A stretch of 55,028 nt of DNA, from positions 1 to 55,028 of the forward strand of contig CADAGO010000022.1 of assembly GCA_902787555.1 (NCBI GenBank), given 5' to 3'. The translations under genes were made by a program, and so were the position numbers. Of this stretch, positions 8,569 through 16,294 are shown piece by piece. A model generated the notes under the pieces. The model had not been told where the DNA came from, made no database searches, and saw only the letters and a program-made list of their open reading frames with translations. Source of the stretch: an uncultured Bacteroidales bacterium (GTDB taxonomy: Bacteria; Bacteroidota; Bacteroidia; Bacteroidales; Bacteroidaceae). Position 1 is the first letter of the stretch; every line of letters begins with the position of its first letter.

Positions 8569-11500
8569 ATTCTTTTGCTTTTGTTGCCCCTCTTGGCATT
8601 GGCAAGTTGGGCGCAAACCATGGTCTACCCGTCGCCGACGGTAGAATGGAAAAGTACTTTGACCACGCAGGAATTTGGCTATTCTTCCACGCCTAACTTC
8701 CCTAATGAGGTTAATGTGCAATCTTCTTTTACTTATTACGGTTCACGTAGTATTCTTTGTACGTCACAGGGTGTTGGAACTGATTATCCAACGGGAAATT
8801 CACCCCGGTACACTTACAACATCTATGCATCAGAGACTGCTATGACTCCAATAGCTGCTAGTGATCTGGTAGCTGGTGGTAGCTATGTTTTGAGACTGTA
8901 TGTACACTACGTTTCTAGTTGTACTGTAAGTTGGACGGCTATGGGTCTTGCTTATTCTTCACCAAACTTTACTGACAAGACCTATAATCTGCCATTCACG
9001 ATTACTAGCAAACCAGAAGTTTCTGTAAAGGTGTTCGGTATCGATAAGGTATGGGATGACCCATTTGAAGATCCAACAATCGATGATTTCAACATCGCTC
9101 CTGACTTGCGTCAAGTAACCGGTGCAACTACTGACTGGAATGATGTTAAGGATTACCTGGAGTTCAAGCGTATTGAAAACGGTACTGATGTAGGTTCGTA
9201 TGTTTATACGCTTGCTATTAAGGGTGTTCATCCTTCATACACAATCCATGTTGATAATGCTTCTGGTCTGCTGAACATCACTCAGGCTACGAACGTTATC
9301 AATTCATTAAGTATTACTGGCTGGACTTATGGCGAAACAGCTAATGCCCCAGTAATCGACTATAAGTACGGTACAGACGAAGATGTAGTATATGAATACT
9401 TCAAGGGTACAGAGTCTTTAGGTAATACACCTCCTACAAATGCAGGAGACTACAGCGTAGTAGCAACTATTCCTGAGACTATCAACTACAAAGAGATTTC
9501 AGAAACAGCTACTTTCACAATTGACAAGGCTTCTACTCCTCTGCCAGTAATCACAGCAGTAGGTGGTCCATTCACTTATAAAGCTACTATCGATGAAAGT
9601 GCATTCACTGTAACTAAGGAGTCTGACGGTGCATTGTCATATACTTATGAGTTCAAGGCTCCAGGTGAGACTGCTTATACTGCAGTTGCAGGCTTCGATG
9701 GTTCTGCAGGTGACTGGAAGGTATATGCTCATCAGGCAGAAGGCACTAACTGGTATGCTATGGACGATGTAACTGGATTTGAATTCTCAGTTGCTCCAAA
9801 GGATCTTACCAAAGAGATGCTGGCTACTTGGAACTCTCCTCAGACTTATGACGGAACACAGATCCTGACTGGTTATGAAATTAAGGACGGTGCAACTAAG
9901 TTGGTTAACCATACTGATTTCGAATACACAATTGAGGATAAGGATGGAAATACCGTTACTTCTGCAAAGAATGCCGGTACCTATACTTATACTTTCACTG
10001 GTAAGGGTAATTACACTAACTCATTTACAGCTGAATTGGTAGTTGAAAAGGCTGAATGGCCGGCTGCTAATATTACAGACCCTGTATTGGCTGCAACTTG
10101 GACTTACGATGGAACAGATCGTAATCTGATTACTACTCCAGCATCTGCTACAGGCGTTATCGCTGCTGACGTGGCTGATGCAGCTGATTTCGTTTACTAT
10201 CTTGACGATGTAGAAACAGCTATTGCTGACATCGTGGCTAAGAATGCAAATGAAGATCCTGGCTATAAGGTTTCATACAGCATCAAGGAAACTGCTAACT
10301 ATAAGGCTGTTGATAAGAAGGACCTCACTCCTGTAATCGTTGAGAAGGCTCCTCTTACTATTACCGGTGCAACTCTTAACGGAGTATATACAGAACCTAG
10401 AATTAAATATACAAAGGAACAGCTCTTTGTCTGTGACGAGGATTATTTTGCTCCAGCAGATAAGGCAAACGGTCAGGCAATCGCAGCAAGTCTGATTACT
10501 GTTACTCTTGTTGAAGGTTCAAATACTATCGTTGTCGGAGACGAGCCAGTTGAGTTGGAGGCTGGTAACTATACCGTTCAGCTTGCCGTAAATACAGAGG
10601 CAGCTGTTCAGAACTATAAGATCAAGAAGCTGGTCGATGGTGTTCTTGCTATCGCTCAGGCAGAAAACTCTGCTACTGTAGCAATTACTGGCTGGACATA
10701 CGGTGACGCTGCTAATGATCCTACAGTAGCTGCATTGTTCGGTGCTGCAGATGTTGAGTACACTTACGCTAAGAAGGATGAAACTACATTCTCTGCAGAA
10801 GTTCCTGTAAACGCAGGCGAGTACACTGTTAAGGCCACTATCGCTGAAACTAAGAACTACAAGGGTGCTGAGGCTACAGCAGACTTCACAATCGCTAAGA
10901 AGGCACTTGCTGACGGAATGTTCGAACTTTCTTCAGACAAGGCAGAATTCACTGGCACAGACCTGAAGCCTGGATATTCACATGCTGACGGTGATCCTTC
11001 TATCCTCGCTGAAACTGACTTCGCAGTTGTAATGACTAACAGCAAGCCAGAAGAGGTAACTGAAATGATTAACGTTGGTGTTTACACCTTCACATTCGAT
11101 GCTGACGCTATTGCTGACGGTAACTATAAGGGTGTTATCACTAAGACCTTCGAAATCACTCCAAAGCCAATCGATGCTAAGGACGTAGAATTCGCATTGG
11201 AAACTGCATCTGTTACATATGACGGTGCTGACCACAAGGCAGACGTTGTAATTGTTCCTGTTGCTCCTCTGACAGAGGCTGACTACGAGGTAGAACTTCC
11301 TGCAGCAGAGATGGTTAACGCTGGTGAGTACACTATCACTTTGAATGCTGATGCAGCTGGCGGTAACTACAGCGGTACTACTACTGCTACCTTCAAGATT
11401 GAGGCTAAGGAACTCACTGACGATATGTTCGTTCTCTCTTCTTACGAGGAGATTTACAACGGTGAAAAGCAGAATCCTGATGTTTCAATCGCTGACGCTG

Positions 11501-14500
11501 AGAAGGATATCATGACACCTGCTGACTTCACAGTCGCTACCGATCCTGCTGGTGATATGATCGACGCTGGTACTTACACCTTCACATTCACAGGTCAGGG
11601 TAACTACACGGGTGAAGCTCACGCTACATTCGTAATTGCTCAGGATGAGGCAGAGTTCGAACTCGCTAATGCTATCAACCTCACTTACAACGGTGATGAC
11701 CAGGCTGTCGTAACCGAGGCTAAGACCGACGCTGTTGACGGTAAGGTAGAATATCAGGTTGTACAAGGTGAAAAAGTTCTCGTAGACTGGACAGAAGACT
11801 TTGCAGCTGTTGTTGCAAAGAACGCAGGTGACTACACTGTTAAGACTAAGTTCACTGCAAGTGAGATCAACTACAGCAATCCTGAGGTTGAAAAAGAAGT
11901 TACAGTTACTATCGAGAAGGCTACCATCGGCTACAACCTCGGCGGTATGACCAAGGTATGGGACGGTGAGGCTATCACTGAAGAGGCAAATGCAGAACAG
12001 CTTGCACAGGTATTCACACTCTATGCCGGAGGTAAAGACGGAAAACTGTTCGGTGACGACGAGTACGACCGTCCATTCACTCTCTCATTGCCAGAAGACT
12101 ACAGAGATGCTGGTAGCCACAAGTTCACGGCTGCTCAGGCTCAGAAGGGCGTTCAGTTCAAGGAAGGCTATCCTGTAAACTACAAGATCAACTTCGCAGG
12201 TGAAGGTGAAGTATTTATCGAGAAGGCTGACATCGCAGCTTCTGACTTCACTGCTCCTACAGCTATCGAAGGTCTCAAATTCACAGGTGAGGCACAGGCT
12301 CTCGTAAATGCAGGTGAGGTAACATCTAAGACTGCTGAAGACTATCCTAACGAAGAAATCGCAGGCGAGCCATACGGTACTATCGTATTTGCAACAGCTG
12401 AAGACGGTGATTATACAGCAGACGTTCCTCAGGGAACCGATGCAGGTGACTACGAGATCTGGTGGAAGATTGCCGGTGACATCAACCACAACGACACTAA
12501 GGCTCAGAAGATCGAGAATGCTGCTATCGCTGCTAAGGTTATCGACTTCGCAGTGAACTTCGAAGACGCAGATGAGACTTACGACCGTTCAGACTTCATG
12601 CCTGAAGACGTTGTAGCATACGACGGCGAGACTGCACTTGTGGCAGATAAGGACTACACGCTGACTATCCAGAACGCAGCAGGCGATGATGTTACTGAAC
12701 TCATCAACGCTGACACTTATACCTTCACTTATGCTGCTGTAGAAGGCGGTAACTATGAAGGTTCTGCAGATGTAGTACGTACAATCACTGTTGCTCCTCG
12801 CAGTCTGAAAGACGAAGCTATCGCAATCTCTAAGTTCGAGACTCCTAAGGCTTACACCGGTGCTGACCAGAAGCCAACTCTCTCTATCAGCTTCGACGAA
12901 ATCGCTCTTACAGCTGAGGAAGTCGAAGTAGAGGCTGCAGAAGAAATGACCAATGCAGGCAAGTATGAGTTCAAGTTCACAGGTAAGGGCAACTTCTGTG
13001 ATGAGATTACTGCTACATTCGAAATCACTAAGCTTAAGGCTATCGCACAGTTGGAGAACGCAACTAAGGTTTACGACGGTGTTGTAGGTCTTGGCGACAC
13101 TGAGGTTGAGATCACATGGGGCGGTCTGCTCAAGGGCGAAGCTGCTCCTGAGGTAGGCGAAGGCGCTATCATCGTTAAGGATGAATCTGCTAACGTAGGT
13201 GAATACGAGCTCGGTATCGTTTCTGAGAACTTCGTTTCAGACAACTATGAGGTTGTTCCTGGTGACAGAGCTGCAATCTTCTCAATCACTCCTGCTCCTC
13301 TGATGGTTAACTGGGATACTGAGGCTGAGCCATTCACCAAGGTTTACGGTGAAGAGGATCCTGAACTCAGTGCAGAAGGCAAGCTGTCTCTCGCAGGTGC
13401 TGTTGAGGCTGACGTACCAGCAATCGTTGCTCAGACAGTCATCACTCGCGCTGAGGGTGAGGCAGTAGGCACATACGCTGTAACCCTGTCTGCTGACGAG
13501 GATGCTGATCCATCTGTATTCGCTAACTACGAGGTTACATTCACAGGTGCTGACGAGGCATTCGAGATCAAGAAGGCTGCCCTGATCGTATCTCTCGCTC
13601 CTCAGACAGTTGAATACACAGGTGTGAAGGCTGACCTCAGTGAGAAGTACAAAGATAACGGTGGTAAGATTCCATCTGACCAGCTCGTTGTAAACGGTCT
13701 GATCGGTGATGACGACAAGGATGTTGTAACATCATTCGAAGTAGTTATTCCAGACGATGCAATCGCCGTAGGTGAATACCAGATCGAAGTAGCAAATGCA
13801 GTTGCTGCAGACTACGAGATCGAGTACTTGCCAGCTACTCTGACTATCACCAAGGCTAAGGTTACCGCAACTCTGACCGCTCAGAAGGTACAGAAGGGCC
13901 ATGAGCTTGACGAGACTGCATTCACTGCTGAGGGTATCCTTGAAGGTGACGAAGACTACTTCTACGTAGCTGCTCCAGGTCTTGCTGATATGGACGGCAT
14001 CGTAACCGGTGAAGCCGGCGTATATGCAGAGGGTCTTGTACTCGCAGTTGACGACGAGGTTGCTGACAACTACACAATCGTTGCAGATCCTGCAGAACTC
14101 GAGATCATCGCTGCCGATGCAATCGTTATCGCTGACAATGAAGACTGGACAACAGAGGCTAAGGAAGGTGTTGACGTAACATTCACCGACCGCAAGATCA
14201 ACGCTGGTACTTGGAACGTAATCGCTCTGCCATTCGCTACAACTGTTAAGCAGGTAAGTGATGCATTCGGCTATGCAGCTGTTGACGTTCTCAACGAGGA
14301 TGGAACTACTCCTGGTGAAGTACACTTCAAGGTTATCTCTTCTGGTGACATCCCAGCTTACACTCCGTTCATCGTGAAGACTACTGCAGATGAAGGTATC
14401 GCTAAGACCAACTTCAACCAGGTTACATTCCACAATGTAAACATCGAGGCTTGGCCAGAGGCTAAGAACAATGCTATCACTGACGCAGCAGGTAACGAGT

Positions 14501-14763
14501 TCATCGGTACATTCAAGGCTGCTACTCCGATCTTCGGACAGGATATGTGGTACATGACTAAGGGTACTTGGTACGATGCACGTAAGTACACTGAGGCTAC
14601 AGCTCTCACTCTGAAGGCATTCCGTGCTTACATCCACTTCATCGAGGTTCCTGCTGAAGGTGCACGCGTATTCATTGAAGAGCCAGACGGTTCAATCACT
14701 GCAATCAACGGTCTGCAGCTCAACAACAACGAGGCTAATGCTTTGAAGAGTCCGCTCACCTGA
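8557..14763 (+). CDS. Giant repeat-built secreted protein B
   Basis: A 2068-aa secreted protein. The signal peptide ends at about residue 19 (LALASWA). A unique N-terminal region of about 150 residues is followed by roughly twenty acidic, Thr/Ala/Gly-rich beta repeats with recurring YNG, YDG or YTG turns, VNAGEYT-type stretches and TIxKA endings, resembling MBG/YGX Ig-like repeats. The end module starts near residue 1857 (DRKINAGTWNVIALPF ... WYMTKGTWYDARKY). The protein stops after NEANALKSPLT without the canonical GKKVxxK sorting tail of the other secreted proteins here. It is paralogous to the minus-strand gene starting at 5982, diverged at the N-terminus and near-identical at the 3' end. 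No consensus promoter faces it in the present orientation, so it may be silent until the upstream segment inverts. Surface adhesin or stalk is an inference from architecture. Confidence 0.9.
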   Translation: MKKSILLLLLPLLALASWAQTMVYPSPTVEWKSTLTTQEFGYSSTPNFPNEVNVQSSFTYYGSRSILCTSQGVGTDYPTGNSPRYTYNIYASETAMTPIAASDLVAGGSYVLRLYVHYVSSCTVSWTAMGLAYSSPNFTDKTYNLPFTITSKPEVSVKVFGIDKVWDDPFEDPTIDDFNIAPDLRQVTGATTDWNDVKDYLEFKRIENGTDVGSYVYTLAIKGVHPSYTIHVDNASGLLNITQATNVINSLSITGWTYGETANAPVIDYKYGTDEDVVYEYFKGTESLGNTPPTNAGDYSVVATIPETINYKEISETATFTIDKASTPLPVITAVGGPFTYKATIDESAFTVTKESDGALSYTYEFKAPGETAYTAVAGFDGSAGDWKVYAHQAEGTNWYAMDDVTGFEFSVAPKDLTKEMLATWNSPQTYDGTQILTGYEIKDGATKLVNHTDFEYTIEDKDGNTVTSAKNAGTYTYTFTGKGNYTNSFTAELVVEKAEWPAANITDPVLAATWTYDGTDRNLITTPASATGVIAADVADAADFVYYLDDVETAIADIVAKNANEDPGYKVSYSIKETANYKAVDKKDLTPVIVEKAPLTITGATLNGVYTEPRIKYTKEQLFVCDEDYFAPADKANGQAIAASLITVTLVEGSNTIVVGDEPVELEAGNYTVQLAVNTEAAVQNYKIKKLVDGVLAIAQAENSATVAITGWTYGDAANDPTVAALFGAADVEYTYAKKDETTFSAEVPVNAGEYTVKATIAETKNYKGAEATADFTIAKKALADGMFELSSDKAEFTGTDLKPGYSHADGDPSILAETDFAVVMTNSKPEEVTEMINVGVYTFTFDADAIADGNYKGVITKTFEITPKPIDAKDVEFALETASVTYDGADHKADVVIVPVAPLTEADYEVELPAAEMVNAGEYTITLNADAAGGNYSGTTTATFKIEAKELTDDMFVLSSYEEIYNGEKQNPDVSIADAEKDIMTPADFTVATDPAGDMIDAGTYTFTFTGQGNYTGEAHATFVIAQDEAEFELANAINLTYNGDDQAVVTEAKTDAVDGKVEYQVVQGEKVLVDWTEDFAAVVAKNAGDYTVKTKFTASEINYSNPEVEKEVTVTIEKATIGYNLGGMTKVWDGEAITEEANAEQLAQVFTLYAGGKDGKLFGDDEYDRPFTLSLPEDYRDAGSHKFTAAQAQKGVQFKEGYPVNYKINFAGEGEVFIEKADIAASDFTAPTAIEGLKFTGEAQALVNAGEVTSKTAEDYPNEEIAGEPYGTIVFATAEDGDYTADVPQGTDAGDYEIWWKIAGDINHNDTKAQKIENAAIAAKVIDFAVNFEDADETYDRSDFMPEDVVAYDGETALVADKDYTLTIQNAAGDDVTELINADTYTFTYAAVEGGNYEGSADVVRTITVAPRSLKDEAIAISKFETPKAYTGADQKPTLSISFDEIALTAEEVEVEAAEEMTNAGKYEFKFTGKGNFCDEITATFEITKLKAIAQLENATKVYDGVVGLGDTEVEITWGGLLKGEAAPEVGEGAIIVKDESANVGEYELGIVSENFVSDNYEVVPGDRAAIFSITPAPLMVNWDTEAEPFTKVYGEEDPELSAEGKLSLAGAVEADVPAIVAQTVITRAEGEAVGTYAVTLSADEDADPSVFANYEVTFTGADEAFEIKKAALIVSLAPQTVEYTGVKADLSEKYKDNGGKIPSDQLVVNGLIGDDDKDVVTSFEVVIPDDAIAVGEYQIEVANAVAADYEIEYLPATLTITKAKVTATLTAQKVQKGHELDETAFTAEGILEGDEDYFYVAAPGLADMDGIVTGEAGVYAEGLVLAVDDEVADNYTIVADPAELEIIAADAIVIADNEDWTTEAKEGVDVTFTDRKINAGTWNVIALPFATTVKQVSDAFGYAAVDVLNEDGTTPGEVHFKVISSGDIPAYTPFIVKTTADEGIAKTNFNQVTFHNVNIEAWPEAKNNAITDAAGNEFIGTFKAATPIFGQDMWYMTKGTWYDARKYTEATALTLKAFRAYIHFIEVPAEGARVFIEEPDGSITAINGLQLNNNEANALKSPLT

Positions 14764-14820
14764 GTCTTGTACGTAACAAATGAACTCAAGTGACATATCG
14801 AGACAAGTGAGCGGCTCTTC
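14745..14820 (+). terminator. Long inverted repeat spanning the stop codon of giant gene B
   Basis: Positions 14745-14762 and 14804-14820 form an inverted repeat (GAAGAG, CCGCTCAC and TG against CAAGTGAGCGGCTCTTC) with one bulged base and one mismatch or wobble. The left arm contains the last codons and part of the TGA at 14761-14763. The loop is about 41 nt. It could terminate transcription or limit read-through into the peptide gene at 14870, but it lacks a T run, so terminator function is tentative. Confidence 0.4.
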
Positions 14821-14869
14821 ACTTTAAAAACCAGTTTTAGTATTAACGCATTAACACAGATTTAAGGAA

Positions 14870-14992
14870 ATGAAAAAGATTGAATACATTGTACCCGAGA
14901 TGGAGGTACTCGAATTGAAATACAGCCATATACTCTGCGCAAGCGGTGACGAACCTCCATACGGTGGTGAAGGTACTGAAGAGCCAGACTAA
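14870..14992 (+). CDS. Small 40-aa peptide, function unknown
   Basis: ATG at 14870 after an A-rich TTTAAGGAA leader, stop at 14990-14992. The peptide starts MKKIEYIVPEMEVLELKY, continues ILCASGDEPP and ends in an acidic Gly-rich tail (YGGEGTEEPD). I recall similar 35-60-residue peptides (MKKxxYxxPxxxV, a hydrophobic middle with a small-residue motif, and a Gly/Asp-rich end) scattered beside surface-protein genes in Prevotella and Bacteroides. LCAS is loosely lipobox-like, but no proper signal peptide precedes it. It lies 106 bp behind giant gene B and before the end-module paralogue at 15220. Confidence 0.6.
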   Translation: MKKIEYIVPEMEVLELKYSHILCASGDEPPYGGEGTEEPD

Positions 14993-15025
14993 TCACCGCA
15001 GAGTATATTGATTCCGTGAAAGCAT

Positions 15026-15070
15026 ACCGGAGATGCACACTCCAGAGGAGGGTCGCACCTCCGGTTCGCT
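15026..15070 (+). terminator. Hairpin after the small peptide gene
   Basis: ACCGGAG (15026-15032) pairs with CTCCGGT (15059-15065), followed by TCGCTTTT. The stem is short and the loop (26 nt) large, so it is a weak candidate terminator for the peptide transcript. Confidence 0.4.
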
Positions 15071-15107
15071 TTTAGTCCTTCCCCAGGATGTGAAGCTGAT
15101 ATAACGG

Positions 15108-15172
15108 AATGACGTTATAACGTAATAACGACACGGCGGCAAGCAAATCGTAATAACGTCATAACGACAATG
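15108..15172. repeat. ATAACG-rich intergenic repeats before the 274-aa gene
   Basis: Several ATAACG and TAATAACG units, including the perfect 12-bp palindrome ACGTTATAACGT at 15112-15123. A related block (CGTTATAACGGGATGACGGG) lies at 16248-16305, beyond the gene, so the 274-aa gene is flanked by similar repeats. Confidence 0.55.
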
Positions 15173-15219
15173 CCGCCAAATCGAAAAAACGAATAAATTG
15201 AGTTAAAAAGAAAGAAACA

Positions 15220-16044
15220 ATGAAGAAAGCAATTCTCACACTGGCCATGATGCTGGCCGGTATGCTCAGCACACAGGCGCAGGATATTCCGATGCTGGTG
15301 CTTGATGACACACAGGACCTTGTCCCCATTATCAATGCGGCAGCCGAGGCAGGAGGTACATACGACATCACGTTCAGCGACCGCAAGCTCAATCTCGACG
15401 ACCGCACCACGGGCTGGAACGTATGGTGTCTTCCCTTCGACATATCTCCGGCGGGATTCAAGGATATCCTCGGTTCATACGTCATAGACATGCTGATCAA
15501 GGATAACAATGATGGAAACATCCACTTTGAGCAGACTGTCAGCGGTAAGATTCCCGCAGGTACTCCGTTCATCGTCAAAGTGGGCAAGATGAAGCGCACA
15601 CCGACTAACTTCAAGAGGCTCATCTTCGAGGGCGTGACGCTGAAGAAGATCGAAGCCCAGCACATAGAAGAGGATGCATGCGGCAACCGCTTCATCAGCA
15701 CCTTCACCCCCATCGAGCTGTATGGGAAGCATATCTGGTATATGACAAAGGGAACGTGGTATGATGCCCGCAACTTCTCGGAAGAGATGCCTGCCCATCT
15801 GAAGGCACTCCGTGCCTACATCGACTTCAGCCAGAACACGGTGACGGAAGCCCCGATGATCATCATCGACGAGCCGGACGGCACAACGACGGTCATCGAT
15901 CCAGCTACCTTCAACAAGGGCGAGTTCAAGAGCAATGGTACCCAGTACGACGGATGGTACTCCGTAACAGGCGTCCGCCTCACAAAGGAGCCGACTGCCA
16001 AGGGAGTGTATATCCACAATGCAAGGAAGGTGGTCATTAAATAA
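15220..16044 (+). CDS. Secreted protein, free-standing version of the giants' C-terminal module
   Basis: A 274-aa protein with a signal peptide ending STQAQ (about residue 21). Residues from about 50 to 215 align by eye with the terminal module of both giant proteins: DRKLN...GWNVWCLPFD, then IPAGTPFIVK, then WYMTKGTWYDARNF, then LKALRAYIDF. After this comes a sorting-type tail (GWYSVTGVRL ... GVYIHNARKVVIK), matching T9SS C-terminal signals and absent from giant B. I infer export by the T9SS and anchoring at the surface. It might cap, compete with or anchor the giant proteins, but that is speculation. No consensus promoter was seen. It ends at a strong terminator at 16204. Confidence 0.8.
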   Translation: MKKAILTLAMMLAGMLSTQAQDIPMLVLDDTQDLVPIINAAAEAGGTYDITFSDRKLNLDDRTTGWNVWCLPFDISPAGFKDILGSYVIDMLIKDNNDGNIHFEQTVSGKIPAGTPFIVKVGKMKRTPTNFKRLIFEGVTLKKIEAQHIEEDACGNRFISTFTPIELYGKHIWYMTKGTWYDARNFSEEMPAHLKALRAYIDFSQNTVTEAPMIIIDEPDGTTTVIDPATFNKGEFKSNGTQYDGWYSVTGVRLTKEPTAKGVYIHNARKVVIK

Positions 16045-16203
16045 TTAAAGCTTCGCAAGCTCGACTTTAGAAGTTATCACGGTCTGCGACCGTTTAGAAG
16101 TTATCGCTTCGCTCGGAAGTTATTCTTCTTTAACTTCTCTTACTCCTAGGCCATAGGCTGTTAACTTCTTTAACTCCTTCAACTTGCGAAAGTTGAGTTA
16201 AAT
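16045..16203. repeat. AGAAGTTAT-type low-complexity intergenic stretch
   Basis: Repeats of TTAGAAGTTATC alternate with small hairpins (ACGGTCTGCGACCGT, and CGCTTCGCTCG). No open frame of interest. Function unknown. Confidence 0.45.
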
Positions 16204-16234
16204 AAAAAAAGAGGGGTGCGCCCCTCTTTTTTTT
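16204..16234. terminator. Strong bidirectional Rho-independent terminator
   Basis: GAGGGG and CCCCTC (16211-16226, loop TGCG) are flanked by seven A on the left and eight T on the right, so the stem works on both strands. It separates the converging 274-aa gene (+) and the GH28-GH105 gene (-). Confidence 0.9.
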
Positions 16235-16294
16235 ATGTGTGCTTGCGTCGTTATAACGGGATGACGGGATTACGACAGGCGGCCAATTACCGGA

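Noticed and set aside
14738-14869. Frameshifted sorting tail after the giant gene B stop codon
   Set aside because: None of the three plus-strand frames after 14763 shows a YNLxGQRx or GKKVxxK-like sequence, so there is no evidence of a recent frameshift.
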